The notes beneath the pieces are model-generated. The model ran no database searches, was not told the DNA's origin, and worked only from the letters and a program-made list of their open reading frames with translations. Position numbers and translations under genes: made by a program. Shown piece by piece: positions 26,371 through 37,518 of a stretch of DNA of 64,000 nucleotides. Source of the DNA: Azospirillum sp. SYSU D00513 (GTDB lineage: Bacteria > Pseudomonadota > Alphaproteobacteria > Azospirillales > Azospirillaceae). The stretch lies in contig NZ_JAFIQV010000039.1 of NCBI RefSeq assembly GCF_017356015.1, forward strand, positions 1-64,000, given 5' to 3'. Positions within the stretch are counted from its first letter, which is position 1, and every line of letters begins with the position of its first letter.

Positions 26371-26594
26371 GTCTTTAAAACTCCGGCTTGTTGGGGGCCG
26401 GGACAGCTCCCCCGTCTGCCGGCCGAATGCGGAGAACAGGTGCGGTATGGTTTCGTCGCGGTGCGGGAGGAACACGTTCAGGGGGGCTGGACGGGCGGGA
26501 TCGCCTCGACCATCGGCAAGCCGCGCCGTCCCGCCCCCGAGACGTTCCCATTCCTGCTCGGCCACTCCTTACCAAGGCTTGCCGGCTTGAAGCC

Positions 26595-28277
26595 TCAAGC
26601 GGCCCGGATGGTCGCGATGAAGGTCTGAACCTCCCGCCGCAGCGTTTCCGCCTCGCGGGAGAGGCCGCTGGCAGCACCCAGGACTTGCGTGGCGGCCGAT
26701 CCGGTTTCCGCAGCGGCCTGGTTCACTCCCGAGATGTTCCCGGTCACTTCCTGTGTTCCGCGCGCGGCCTGTTGAACGTTGCTGGAAATGTCGCGGGTTG
26801 CCGCCCCCTGTTGCTCGACGGCCGCGGCGATCGTGCCGGCGATCTCGCTCATGCGCCCGATGGTTTCCCCGATCCCTTGCACCGCCACCTGCGCGCCGCC
26901 GGTCGCCTGCTGGATCTCCTGAACCTTCGTCTGGATGTCCTCGGTGGCCTTGGCCGTCTGGTTGGCGAGCGCCTTGACCTCGCTCGCGACGACGGCGAAG
27001 CCCTTGCCGGCCTCGCCGGCGCGGGCCGCCTCAATCGTGGCGTTCAGCGCCAGCAGGTTGGTCTGGGCCGCGATGTTCTGGATCATGCCCACCACCTCGC
27101 CGATCCGCTCGACGGCGGCAACCAGGCTGCGGATGGTCTGGGTCGTCCTCTCCGTCTCTCCGACCGCCTGCCCGGCGATGCCGGTGGACGCCGTGACCTG
27201 GCGCCCGATCTCCTGGATCGAGGCCGAGAGTTCTTCGGTGGCCGTCGCCACCGTCTGGACATTGGCGGAGGTCTGCTCGGCGGAGGAGGCCACCGCCATG
27301 GCCTGCCGGCTCGCCTCTTCCGCCGTTTCGGACATGGAGGAAGCCGCGCCCTGCATCTCGGTCGCGGCCGAGGCCACCGTCTCGACGATGCCTTTCACGC
27401 TCGCCTCGAAGTCATCCGCGAGCTTCAGCATCGCTGCCCTGCGCTCGCGCTCCGCCTTGGCCTTGATCTCCTCCTGCTCGGCCCGCAGGCGATCGCCTTC
27501 GATCATGTTGTCCTTGAAGACCTGGACGGCCTTGGCCATCGCCCCGAGTTCATCGCGGCGATCGGTGGCCGGAACGAGGGTTTCCTTGTCCCCTCCAGCC
27601 AGCTTGCTCATGGCCTCGGTCATGCGCCCCACGGCGGCGGAGACATTGGTCATCATGTAGACGGCGGCAGCGGCGGAGAAGAGGCCCGCGAAAGCGACCG
27701 CCGAGATCAGCAGGCCTCGCGCGGAGTCGTAGATGACATCGCCGCGCCTGCTCGCTTCGGTACCGCCGGCGACGTTCAGATCGACCAGCCTGGAGAGCGC
27801 CGCGCTCGCTTCATTGAAGGCCTTGCTGGAGGCGGTCTTGAACAGCGTCGTCGCCTGCTCGTTCTCGCCCTTGCGGGAATGCGCGACGACCTGCTTGTTC
27901 AGCCCCATGTACTCCGCCCACTGCCGCTTGTAGTCCTGGTACAGGCGGCGCTCCTCGTCCAAGGAGATGAGCTTCTCGTAATCGCGGTCCATGGCTTCCA
28001 TGGACTTGATGATCGCCGCCATCTCGCTTTCGGCCTTGGACATTCCCGCTTCGTCCAGCGAGAGGATATGGATCCCCTCGGCAATGCGAAAATCCGAGGT
28101 CGCCGTGTTGAGGGCGCCGGTCAGGCGCGTGCTCGGCAGCCAGTTCTCGTCCATCTCCGTGGAGAGAGCATTCACCACTTCGAGACGGTCCACGGAGAAC
28201 CAGCCCAACCCGAGGATCAGTAGAAAGAGTGTCGCGAAACTGGCCGCCAGCTTCGAGCGAACGGAGACGCTGTTCAT
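26595..28277 (-). CDS. Methyl-accepting chemotaxis protein
   Basis: A 560-residue chemoreceptor. An N-terminal helix ([20 protein letters not shown]), a periplasmic four-helix-bundle ligand domain (about 35-185), a second helix ([20 protein letters not shown]), a HAMP domain and a long coiled-coil signalling domain follow in order. The hairpin tip reads [20 protein letters not shown], the CheA/CheW contact region. The C-terminus ends without the NWETF-type CheR/CheB pentapeptide. Ligand unknown; a 250-bp AT-rich promoter region lies upstream. Confidence 0.93.
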   Translation of the reverse strand: MNSVSVRSKLAASFATLFLLILGLGWFSVDRLEVVNALSTEMDENWLPSTRLTGALNTATSDFRIAEGIHILSLDEAGMSKAESEMAAIIKSMEAMDRDYEKLISLDEERRLYQDYKRQWAEYMGLNKQVVAHSRKGENEQATTLFKTASSKAFNEASAALSRLVDLNVAGGTEASRRGDVIYDSARGLLISAVAFAGLFSAAAAVYMMTNVSAAVGRMTEAMSKLAGGDKETLVPATDRRDELGAMAKAVQVFKDNMIEGDRLRAEQEEIKAKAERERRAAMLKLADDFEASVKGIVETVASAATEMQGAASSMSETAEEASRQAMAVASSAEQTSANVQTVATATEELSASIQEIGRQVTASTGIAGQAVGETERTTQTIRSLVAAVERIGEVVGMIQNIAAQTNLLALNATIEAARAGEAGKGFAVVASEVKALANQTAKATEDIQTKVQEIQQATGGAQVAVQGIGETIGRMSEIAGTIAAAVEQQGAATRDISSNVQQAARGTQEVTGNISGVNQAAAETGSAATQVLGAASGLSREAETLRREVQTFIATIRAA

Positions 28278-28530
28278 TCCCGGATCCTTCCTGGGGCAGT
28301 CACCCCCCGGACCCCCTCCGGTAGCAAGCCGACCGCCTGAAGATCAGTTGGCCAACAAAACACGTAAAAATTTATTAAAATCCCAGATAAGCACTTGTAC
28401 CTATATGCAGCCCGACAGGAGCCTTGCTCACGGGCAGGCCACGGCAGCCCTGAGGTTCGCAGGGACCGCGCGGCGGCGGAGAGGGTTCCAAACAAGGTCG
28501 GCGAGGTTTTCCGTTCCGCTCCAGGATGGA

Positions 28531-29766
28531 TCAGGCAAATGCCGCGCGAGCCCGCGAGCGCAACAGCAGCAGAAGCACCATGGTGGCGTTCAGCGCGTTC
28601 CATCCGATCCCGTTCAGAAAGGCCGCGTCGTATGAGCCGGTGATGTCAAAGATCACACCGGAGATCCAACCTCCGACCGACATGCCGAGCAAGGAGACCA
28701 TGATCACCGTGCCGACGCGCGTTGCCGCTTCACTTGCCGGCATCGTCTCGCGAACGATGATGGCATAGCTCGACACGATCCCCCCATGGAACAGGCCGAA
28801 CAAGGCCGAGACCACATAGAGTGGCGTGAGGCCATCGAAGAACAGATACAGCGTGAGCGCCGAGGCTTGCGCGACCGATCCGATCAGCAGTGTCGCGAGG
28901 CCGCCGAGCCGGTCGGCTATAAGACCCGATCCGACCCGGCTGACGGCACCGAAGGCCAGCATCAGCGACAACATTTCGGCTCCGCGCGCGACGCCGTAAC
29001 CGAGATCGCCGCAATAAGCGACGATGTGCACCTGCGGTATCGCCATGGCCATGCAGCAGCAGAAGCTTGCGATCGAGAGAACCACCGTCAGAACGTTGGG
29101 GCTGAGATTGGTATCGACGCTCGGACGACCCTCGGCACCGATCCGGCGCTGCTGCGTCCTGCCAATGCTCGACCGGAGCATGAGGACAAGAACCGTCATC
29201 GCGGCTCCGCATAGAATGCCGAGAGCGATGTGCGTCGTCTGCCAGCCATACTGGTTGAGGCCCCGGTTGATGAGCGGAGGCCAGAGGGCGCCGGAGAGAT
29301 AGAATCCGCTGCCCGCGATCCCCACCGCGATTCCGCGCCGGCGCACGAACCAACGCGACGCTTCCGCCATCAACGGCGCGAAGGTCGCCGATGCGCCGAA
29401 CCCAATCAGGAAATGCGCCATGTTGAATTGCCAGAACGCCCTCGAAACGCCAGCCGCGAGATAACCGAACAGCAGTGACAGTACGCCGATCGCCATTGCA
29501 GGGATGATGCCGACGCGGTCCGTCAGGCGCCCTGTGACGACCCCGCCGAGCCCGAAACCGATCATCGCCAAGGCGTATGCGAGCGACGCCACGCCGCGCG
29601 TGCCGCCGAATTCGGCTTGGACCTTCGGCAGCACGATCACGACCGACCACACGCCCACGCTGCCGACCGTGGCTATCGCGAGTGCAATCAGCAATCGTCG
29701 CCAGGCCGCAGGCGAGTCGGGCACGAATGTCGAAACGTTCCGTCCAGGGGCGGAAGATGTGCTCAA
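28531..29766 (-). CDS. MFS transporter
   Basis: A 411-residue protein with about twelve hydrophobic segments. The MFS motif between helices 2 and 3 is GRLTDRVG. The overall pattern, with an N-terminal PDSPAAWRRLLIALAIA and a long central cytoplasmic loop, recalls the monocarboxylate/oxalate-formate branch of the family, but the substrate cannot be told. Its G+C is lower than that of neighbours, and it lies between a chemoreceptor gene and a tRNA, which hints at acquisition. Confidence 0.85.
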   Translation of the reverse strand: MSTSSAPGRNVSTFVPDSPAAWRRLLIALAIATVGSVGVWSVVIVLPKVQAEFGGTRGVASLAYALAMIGFGLGGVVTGRLTDRVGIIPAMAIGVLSLLFGYLAAGVSRAFWQFNMAHFLIGFGASATFAPLMAEASRWFVRRRGIAVGIAGSGFYLSGALWPPLINRGLNQYGWQTTHIALGILCGAAMTVLVLMLRSSIGRTQQRRIGAEGRPSVDTNLSPNVLTVVLSIASFCCCMAMAIPQVHIVAYCGDLGYGVARGAEMLSLMLAFGAVSRVGSGLIADRLGGLATLLIGSVAQASALTLYLFFDGLTPLYVVSALFGLFHGGIVSSYAIIVRETMPASEAATRVGTVIMVSLLGMSVGGWISGVIFDITGSYDAAFLNGIGWNALNATMVLLLLLRSRARAAFA

Positions 29767-30355
29767 TCCTGTCCTCCGCTGGCAGGGCTTTCTCGTTCAA
29801 CGCGCATCCGCATGCAGGCAAATCCTTGGGGCGCGGGCAATCACCAGGGGCGCGGAGAAGTGGCCGGAGCATTCACCAACACCACCTCACACCCGCCACG
29901 CATCCCAACGCGGTCGCAGTAACAGCTTGTTCGGAGTGCGCACGAAACAAAAACAATTCATGAGCGGCACTCGCCCCTTGGCGGCGACGGACGCCTTGCC
30001 GTTCTGCCTCCCTATACGGCCAGGCAACTCAAAAAATCTTGCCCTGCAATTCTTCGTTCCAGACGGCCTTCCCTACCAGATATTTCAATCGAATGGTTTC
30101 ATCCACATGGATTGGACGACGGAAACGAATTCAATGGTCCAAGCCCTACATCACTCCCGTTTGGGAAAGTGAGAGACCGTCAGGGCAAGCGGCCGAGACA
30201 TGGCGTAAGGTCCACTCGCGGTGGGCCGACCGAAGCAGTGGCCGCGGCATACACGGCATCATGGCGTATCGGGCTGTCGTCACCAACGGAGCCGGCAAAT
30301 CTGGCGGAGTCTGACAACGGCAAGGCTGCTTCGGAGGAACAGCGCTCTCTTGGAA
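29767..30355. other. 589-bp stretch without a recognised gene
   Basis: Open frames on the plus strand in this stretch are poorly supported, and one merely reads through the antisense of the tRNA. The left end should contain the MFS gene promoter. I see no duplicated tRNA 3' end that would mark an attachment site. Confidence 0.4.
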
Positions 30356-30432
<77 letters not shown>

Positions 30433-30580
30433 GTCGCGGGTGCTTATAGCACGCCTTTCGCTGCGATTCAGCGGAAAATCCGGCGCAACCCCGCCGGAGC
30501 GCTTGAGATCGCTCCGCTCCGGCCCATCCTGACCCGGCAAGGGCAACGCTGAAGGAAGGATAGGATTTGGATGAGGGTGA

Positions 30581-31114
30581 ATGACCGACGCCGCTGATCG
30601 GGCCGCTTCATCGGACCGCCCGCTGCTCTATCTGGACATCGACGGAACGCTCCTGCTGCGCCGTCCGCAGACCGACGCCTTTCAGGACGCCTACGAACCC
30701 GACCCGGACGCGCTGGAGTTCCTGACCTGGGCGACCGCCCGTTTCGAGTGCCGCTGGCTCTCCACGCGCTGCCGCAACGGTTCGGCTGATGGCGCGCTCC
30801 GGGCCTTCCGCTTCGCGCTGGGAGCCGCCAGCCTGCCGCCGGACTGGCGCGCCGTGCTCGGCGGGATCCCGGCGTCGGGCTGGTCCGCGCTGAAGCTGGA
30901 GGGCATCGATCTGGCGCACCCCGCCGGCTGGTGGTGGGTGGACGACGCGCCGGAGGAGGCCGACCTCCGCCGGCTCGCCGAACTGGGCTTGGAGGAGCGG
31001 CTGATCCGGCTGGACCATGGGGACCCGCATGCGTTGCGGAGGGTGCGCGAGCGGCTCGAAGGCCAGGGCCGCGGGGACGGAAAAGATCACTCCTCGCCTG
31101 CCCCACAGCCCTAG
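30581..31114 (+). CDS. HAD-like hydrolase domain protein
   Basis: A 177-residue protein with the HAD motif I nucleophile DIDGTLLL (LLYLDIDGTLLL, about residues 16-27). A later acidic pair WWVDDAPEEADL could be motif IV, and a lysine (ALKLEGI) could be motif III. The short size suggests a small HAD protein without a full cap domain. Substrate unknown. It is 42 bp upstream of the acidic zinc-ribbon gene. Confidence 0.7.
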   Translation: MTDAADRAASSDRPLLYLDIDGTLLLRRPQTDAFQDAYEPDPDALEFLTWATARFECRWLSTRCRNGSADGALRAFRFALGAASLPPDWRAVLGGIPASGWSALKLEGIDLAHPAGWWWVDDAPEEADLRRLAELGLEERLIRLDHGDPHALRRVRERLEGQGRGDGKDHSSPAPQP

Positions 31115-31156
31115 GATTCCATTGGGAAAGCGGCCGCCGTGGCGTATAGTGCGGGC

Positions 31157-32899
31157 ATGGCTCGCATGCTCTACCTACGCGACATCGAGGTCGATGTGCA
31201 GGTCCTCTGCTGTGCCTGCGGACATGACGGCCTGTTGCCGCGCGCCGACCTGGTGCGGCGGTTCGGCCCCAGCTATCCCGTCCTGTCGATCGCGCCGCAT
31301 TTCCGCTGCTCCCGCTGCAATTCGCGCAACGTCGAAAGCCGCCCGGCTCCGGCCGAGGCCATGCCCGAGCGGCACCGCGTCGCGCCCGAGACCGAGGCGG
31401 CCTTCGACGCGCCGCTGGCCGCGCTCCAGGGACTGCTGAACGCCGTCCGCGCGCCGTTACCCGAGCCCCGCACGCCGGAACCGCCGAGAGCTTCGGACTG
31501 GAAAGCGCCTGAGAAGACCGTGGCGGACACGCCGCCGCGGGACGGCGGGCGTTCCACCGCCTGGGCGCCGATCTCGGCGGCCGATCTGGACGCGCTCACC
31601 GGGGACGATGTGGACCGAACGCCGGAAGAGGACGAATGGGGTCCGCTCCCCACCGAAGACGCCGCCCCCGGAAAGCCGGTTTTCGGCATGCCCGCCTCGG
31701 ATGAGGCGGCGTTCGACGAAACGCCTGCCGCCGGAACGGGCAGGCGGACCGGAGATTGGACCGACGAGGACGCGGCGGATTGGACCGACGAGGTCGAGGA
31801 GGCCGATACGGACGGCCGCGCGGCCTGGAATCACGCCGGTGACATCGCCGAGGAGGATGACACCGCGGAGGAGGAACCCGTCCTTGCCGAGCGCCCTCCG
31901 GCACGCCCCGCGGCGTCCGAAGGATCGCTGGCCGACACGCTGGCGGCCCTGCGCGGCATACTGGAAGCGGACGACGAGGATTTTGAACGCACCCGTCGGC
32001 GCGCGGCCCCCTCCCGGACGGAGCAGGATGGCGGCGAGGACGAGGAGCCTAGCTCCGCCTTCGCGCCCCCAGGGGCGCCCCTCCCCCGGGACCCGCTGCC
32101 GAGCTTCGCCGAGATCTGGGGCGAGGAGGAGGACGGCTCCACGGACGGTCCGCCGCCCGCCTTTTCCCCGCGCGCGCTGGTCCGCGACGATTACGACGAG
32201 GATATGGGCGAGGATGTGGGCGAGGACGGCGGCTGGGAAGACGACAAGCCGGCTGGCAAGGAGTCGGAGGAAGAGGAGCCCTCCTCGCGGGACATATTGG
32301 GCTTCGCGATCCGCGACCCGGACCGCGAACCTCCCCCCTGGGAGCGGGACCGCCCGCCCATGGACGAGGAGGAGCCGATCGACCGGACCATCGAGGCCCT
32401 GCGCCACATGGTGCAGCGCGCCGCCGCCGACCCGGCCTCCGGCGCCGGGCGCCCCGCGCCGCTCCGCAAGCCCAAGCCCCCGGCGGCGCGCAAGCCCTCC
32501 GGCGGCGGGGAGACCGCCACCCTGCCCGGCACGGACGCCGCCATGGACGCCGTCGCGGACTGGGAGGAGGACCGGGAAAGCACGAAGGCGCCGGTGCGCG
32601 GCGAAGCGGCCGCACGCCCCTCCGCTCCGGCAGTGGAGGACCCTGCCGAGGACGGTCCGGAGCTGGACTTCAAGGCGCTGCTGCGGGATGTCGCGGAAAG
32701 CGGGCGCGGCCGGCAGCCCGACGGCAAGGACGGGGTCCCCGGCAAGGCCGGAGCGTTCGAGCCCGCGCCCGATGAGACGCTCGACCTCGTGGAAGAGGTG
32801 AAGGAGCCGCCGGCGAAGGCCGCCGCTCCCACCGCGTTCGAGAAGACGATCTCCGCCCTGCGCAGCATGCTGGAACTGGACGGGAAGCGCCGCCGCTGA
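31157..32899 (+). CDS. Acidic protein with N-terminal zinc ribbon and short helical repeats
   Basis: About 580 residues. The N-terminal 60 residues carry a compact zinc-ribbon-like unit (C18/C21 in CCACGHDG and C51/C54 in CSRC). The rest is Asp/Glu/Pro/Ala-rich, probably disordered, with no membrane segment or signal. Four short amphipathic motifs recur: PLAALQGLL (86-94), TLAALRGIL (261-269), TIEALRHMV (411-419) and TISALRSML (564-572), the last near the C-terminus, at intervals of about 150-175 residues. They could be docking helices for one partner. I recognise no family. The start could also be GTG 31139 or ATG 31166. Convergent with folC. Confidence 0.65.
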   Translation: MARMLYLRDIEVDVQVLCCACGHDGLLPRADLVRRFGPSYPVLSIAPHFRCSRCNSRNVESRPAPAEAMPERHRVAPETEAAFDAPLAALQGLLNAVRAPLPEPRTPEPPRASDWKAPEKTVADTPPRDGGRSTAWAPISAADLDALTGDDVDRTPEEDEWGPLPTEDAAPGKPVFGMPASDEAAFDETPAAGTGRRTGDWTDEDAADWTDEVEEADTDGRAAWNHAGDIAEEDDTAEEEPVLAERPPARPAASEGSLADTLAALRGILEADDEDFERTRRRAAPSRTEQDGGEDEEPSSAFAPPGAPLPRDPLPSFAEIWGEEEDGSTDGPPPAFSPRALVRDDYDEDMGEDVGEDGGWEDDKPAGKESEEEEPSSRDILGFAIRDPDREPPPWERDRPPMDEEEPIDRTIEALRHMVQRAAADPASGAGRPAPLRKPKPPAARKPSGGGETATLPGTDAAMDAVADWEEDRESTKAPVRGEAAARPSAPAVEDPAEDGPELDFKALLRDVAESGRGRQPDGKDGVPGKAGAFEPAPDETLDLVEEVKEPPAKAAAPTAFEKTISALRSMLELDGKRRR

Positions 32900-32913
32900 G
32901 GGCGGCGCTTCCC
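32882..32913. terminator. Bidirectional hairpin between zinc-ribbon gene and folC
   Basis: A 13-bp perfect stem (GGGAAGCGCCGCC at 32882-32894, complement at 32901-32913) with a six-base loop spans the stop codon of the acidic protein gene and can terminate both convergent units. Confidence 0.65.
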
Positions 32914-32920
32914 GCGCCGT

Positions 32921-34255
32921 TCAGCCGTTCTCCGCCAGGACCGTGCCCGCGAGATAGAGCGAGCCGCAGATCAGTACCCGCGCCGGCGCGCGTCCGGCTG
33001 CGGCGTGCCGCTCCACGAGGCCGGCCAGCGCGGCGGCGACGCTTTCCGCCGTCTCCGTGTCGGGGATGCCGCAGGCGCGCGCCGCCGCCGCCGTGCCCTC
33101 GGCGGGCAGGGACGCGTCCTCGCCGGGGATGGCGACGGTCCGCATGGCCTGGACATGCGGGGCGAGCGGCGCCAGGAACTCGCGCGGCTCCTTGCTCGCC
33201 AGCATGCCGTAGACCAGCAGCAGCGGCCGGCCGGGCTCGGCGGCCTCCCAGGCGGCGGCCTGCACGGCCAGCGCCTCGCCCGCGGAATCATTGTGGCCGC
33301 CGTCCAGCCACAGCTCCCAGCCCACCGGCAGTCCTTCGGCCAAGGGGCCGCGGGTCAGCCGTTGCAGGCGCGCCGGCCATTCCACGCCCGCGAGGCCCCG
33401 CCGCACCGCCTCCTCGCCGACCGCGAAGGGAAGCTGGTCGAGCACCGCCAGCGCCACCCCGGCGTTGCCGATCTGGTGCGCGCCGAGCAGCCCCGGCATG
33501 GGCAGCTCCAGCCGCCGCCGGCCGCTTTCATAGACGAACCCGTCACCCCGGGGCTCGACGCCCCATTGCACCAGCGGGGCACCGACGGCCTCGGCCCGCG
33601 CGGCCAGGGTGCGCCAGGCCTCCTCGGCCGGCTGGGGGGCGATCACGGCGGGCACGCCCGGCTTCAGGATGCCGGCCTTCTCGCCGGCGATGGCCGCCAG
33701 CGTGTCGCCGAGGAACTGGCGGTGGTCATAGGAGATGCGCGTGATCGCCGTGACCGCCGGACGCTCCACCACGTTGGTGGCGTCGAGCCGCCCGCCGAGT
33801 CCGGTCTCCAGCAGCACCACATCCGCCGGCTCGCGCGCGAAGGCGAGGAAGGCGGCGGCCGTCGTCACCTCGAAGAAGGTGATCGGGGCGCCGCCGTTGG
33901 CGATCTCGCATTCCTCCAGCAGCGCCGCGAGACGATCATCGTCGATCAGCCGCCCGGCCAGCCGGATACGCTCGTGGAAGCGCACGAGATGCGGCGATGT
34001 GTAGACATGCACGCGCAGCCCCGCCGCCTCCAGCATCGCGCGCAGGAAGGCGACGGTGGAGCCCTTGCCGTTGGTGCCCGCGACATGGACGACCGGAGGC
34101 AGGCGCCGCTCCGGATGGTCCAGGGCGGCGAGCAGCCGGTGCAGCCGGTCGAGCGACAGGTCGATGACCTTCGGGTGCAGCCCCTTCAGCCGTTCCAGCA
34201 CCGGATCGGCGCCGCCGCCCGCAGGGGCGGCGGCGGGACCGTTTTGCGTCGTCAT
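32921..34255 (-). CDS. folC: Folylpolyglutamate synthase/dihydrofolate synthase
   Basis: A 444-residue bifunctional Mur-ligase-type enzyme that adds glutamate to dihydropteroate and folates. The P-loop is VAGTNGKGSTVAF, the second family motif is LLETGLGGRLDATNVV, and the central ISYDHRQFLGDTLAAIAGEKAGILK block is typical. The C-terminal domain has LDGGHNDSAGE. It follows accD by 18 bp on the same strand, the common alphaproteobacterial order trpB-trpA-accD-folC. Confidence 0.95.
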   Translation of the reverse strand: MTTQNGPAAAPAGGGADPVLERLKGLHPKVIDLSLDRLHRLLAALDHPERRLPPVVHVAGTNGKGSTVAFLRAMLEAAGLRVHVYTSPHLVRFHERIRLAGRLIDDDRLAALLEECEIANGGAPITFFEVTTAAAFLAFAREPADVVLLETGLGGRLDATNVVERPAVTAITRISYDHRQFLGDTLAAIAGEKAGILKPGVPAVIAPQPAEEAWRTLAARAEAVGAPLVQWGVEPRGDGFVYESGRRRLELPMPGLLGAHQIGNAGVALAVLDQLPFAVGEEAVRRGLAGVEWPARLQRLTRGPLAEGLPVGWELWLDGGHNDSAGEALAVQAAAWEAAEPGRPLLLVYGMLASKEPREFLAPLAPHVQAMRTVAIPGEDASLPAEGTAAAARACGIPDTETAESVAAALAGLVERHAAAGRAPARVLICGSLYLAGTVLAENG

Positions 34256-34273
34256 GATGCTCCCGGGGAACCG

Positions 34274-35257
34274 TTAGGCGCGCTCGGCCAGCTCGTCGGC
34301 GCCCTGCTGGGACGGGGTCTCGTCCGGCGCCTCGGCCTGGACCGGGGCGGCCATCTCGGGCGCCGCCGCCGGACGCTCCGCCAGCTCCAGCTCGCCGTCC
34401 AGCACGGTCGGACGCATCAGCAGCCCCAGCGTGCGGGTCAGCGTCGCGCGCAGGTCGCGGCGGTGGACGACCATGTCCACCATGCCGTGCTCCAGCAGGT
34501 ACTCGGCGCGCTGGAAGCCCTCCGGCAGGGTCTCGCGGATCGTGCTCTCGATGACGCGGGCGCCGGCGAAGCCGATCTGCGCGCCCTTCTCGGCGATGTG
34601 GATGTCGCCGAGCATCGCGAAGGAGGCGGTGACGCCGCCGGTGGTCGGGTCGGTCAGCAGGACGATGTAGGGCAGTCCCGCCTCCTTCACCATCTCCACG
34701 GCGATGGTGGTGCGCGGCATCTGCATCAGCGACAGGATGCCTTCCTGCATGCGGGCACCGCCCGAGGCCGGCACCACGATCAGCGGCGCCTTGCGGTCGA
34801 TGGCGAGCTTGGCGGCGGCGACGATGCCCTCGCCCACCGCGATGCCCATGGAGCCGCCCATGAAGCCGAAGTCAAAGGCCGCGACGACCGTCGGCTGCCC
34901 GCCGATCTCGCCATGGGCGACGATGATGGCGTCGCTGCGGCCGGTCTTGGACTGCGCTTCCTTCAGGCGGTCGGTGTAGCGCTTCTGGTCGCGGAACTTC
35001 AGCGGGTCGACGACCGGCTTCGGCAGCTCGACGGTCTGATACTGCCCCTCGTCGAACAGCGTCTGCATGCGCTTGACCGGGTCGAGCCGCATGTGGAAGC
35101 CGCAATGCTGGCAGACGTGGAGGTTCTCCTCCAGGTCGCGGTGGAACAGCATCGCCTCGCAGTTCGGGCATTTGTGCCAGAGGTTGTCCGGCACGTCCTT
35201 GCGGGCGCCGTAGAGAGCCTGGATCTTGGGACGGACGTAGTTGGTAAGCCAGTTCAT
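34274..35257 (-). CDS. accD: Acetyl-CoA carboxylase carboxyltransferase subunit beta
   Basis: A 327-residue subunit that with AccA transfers carboxyl from carboxybiotin to acetyl-CoA, the first step of fatty acid synthesis. The N-terminal zinc finger (CPNCEAM and CQHCGF) and the crotonase-fold motifs ([31 protein letters not shown]) are intact. The start at 35257 ([12 protein letters not shown]) is the family's usual opening. The C-terminal 45 residues are a low-complexity Ala/Glu/Pro tail. Confidence 0.96.
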   Translation of the reverse strand: MNWLTNYVRPKIQALYGARKDVPDNLWHKCPNCEAMLFHRDLEENLHVCQHCGFHMRLDPVKRMQTLFDEGQYQTVELPKPVVDPLKFRDQKRYTDRLKEAQSKTGRSDAIIVAHGEIGGQPTVVAAFDFGFMGGSMGIAVGEGIVAAAKLAIDRKAPLIVVPASGGARMQEGILSLMQMPRTTIAVEMVKEAGLPYIVLLTDPTTGGVTASFAMLGDIHIAEKGAQIGFAGARVIESTIRETLPEGFQRAEYLLEHGMVDMVVHRRDLRATLTRTLGLLMRPTVLDGELELAERPAAAPEMAAPVQAEAPDETPSQQGADELAERA

Positions 35258-35289
35258 GGTGGTCTCGGACTCCAGATGCGCGGGGCCGG

Positions 35290-36122
35290 TCAGGCCCGCG
35301 CCGCGCGCACGCCGTCGGCCAGCGTGCGGACGAAGGACAGCACCTCCCCGACGAGGCCGGGCTTGGCCCGGCCCTCGGCGTCGAGGCCTTCGGTGATGCG
35401 GTTGACGATGGCCGAGCCGACGACAGCGGCGTCGGCGACGCGGGCGACCTCGGCCGCCTGCTCCGGCGTCTTGATGCCGAAGCCGACGGCGACCGGCAGG
35501 TCGGTGTGGCGCTTCAGCCGCCCGACCGCCGAGGCGACGTCGGTGCTGGCGGCGCTGGCCGCACCGGTGATGCCGGCGATCGACACGTAATAGACGAAGC
35601 CCGACGTGTTCCGCAGAACCGTCGGCAGCCGCCGGTCGTCGGTCGTCGGGGTGGCGAGCCGCACGAAGTTCACCCCGGCCTTCATGGCCGGGATGCACAG
35701 CTCCTCGTCCTCCTCGGGCGGCAGGTCGACGACGATCAGCCCGTCCACCCCGGCCTCCACCGCGTCGGCGAGGAAGCGGTCAACGCCATAGGCATGGACC
35801 GGGTTGTAATAGCCCATGAGGATGATCGGGGTCTCGGCGTCGCCGGCCCGGAAGCCGCGCACCAGCTCCAGCGTCCGGCGCACGGTCATGCCGGCGGCCA
35901 GCGCCCGCAGGTCCGACGCCTGGATCGCCGGCCCGTCGGCCATGGGATCGGTGAAGGGCATGCCCAGCTCGATCAGGTCGGCGCCCGCTTCCGGCAGGCC
36001 GTTCAGGATGGCTTGGCTGGTGCCCGGCTCCGGGTCTCCCGCCGTGATGAAGGTGACGAGCCCGGCGCGCCCTTCCGCCTTCAGGGCGGCGAAGCGCTTG
36101 GCGATTCTACCCTGGTCGGCGC

Positions 36123-36126
<4 letters not shown>
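35290..36126 (-). CDS. trpA: Tryptophan synthase alpha subunit
   Basis: A 278-residue TIM-barrel enzyme that cleaves indole-3-glycerol phosphate to indole, which is channelled to TrpB. Catalytic glutamate lies in [17 protein letters not shown] and the second acidic residue near [11 protein letters not shown]. The phosphate site includes GFGIKTPEQ and VVGSAIV. It starts with GTG 36126, overlapping the trpB stop (GTGA), so the two are translationally coupled. Confidence 0.96.
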
Positions 36127-37340
<1,214 letters not shown>

Positions 37341-37518
37341 GGCGTGCGCAAAGGACCTGCTGCGGGGCGGCGCCCACGGGAAGGCGCCACCATAGCGGCG
37401 CAAGCCGCGGATTTGAAGCCTCCGCCGTCACGGATGCGCAACATCCCGGCAATCAGCGCCCCGGAAGGACGGCCACGGGGGTGGAGGTGGTGTCGGCAGT
37501 GGTGTTGGAGCCCGGCCC

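Noticed and set aside
33005-35590. Long plus-strand frame across folC and accD
   Set aside because: Antisense to two well-identified housekeeping genes and lacking any motif.
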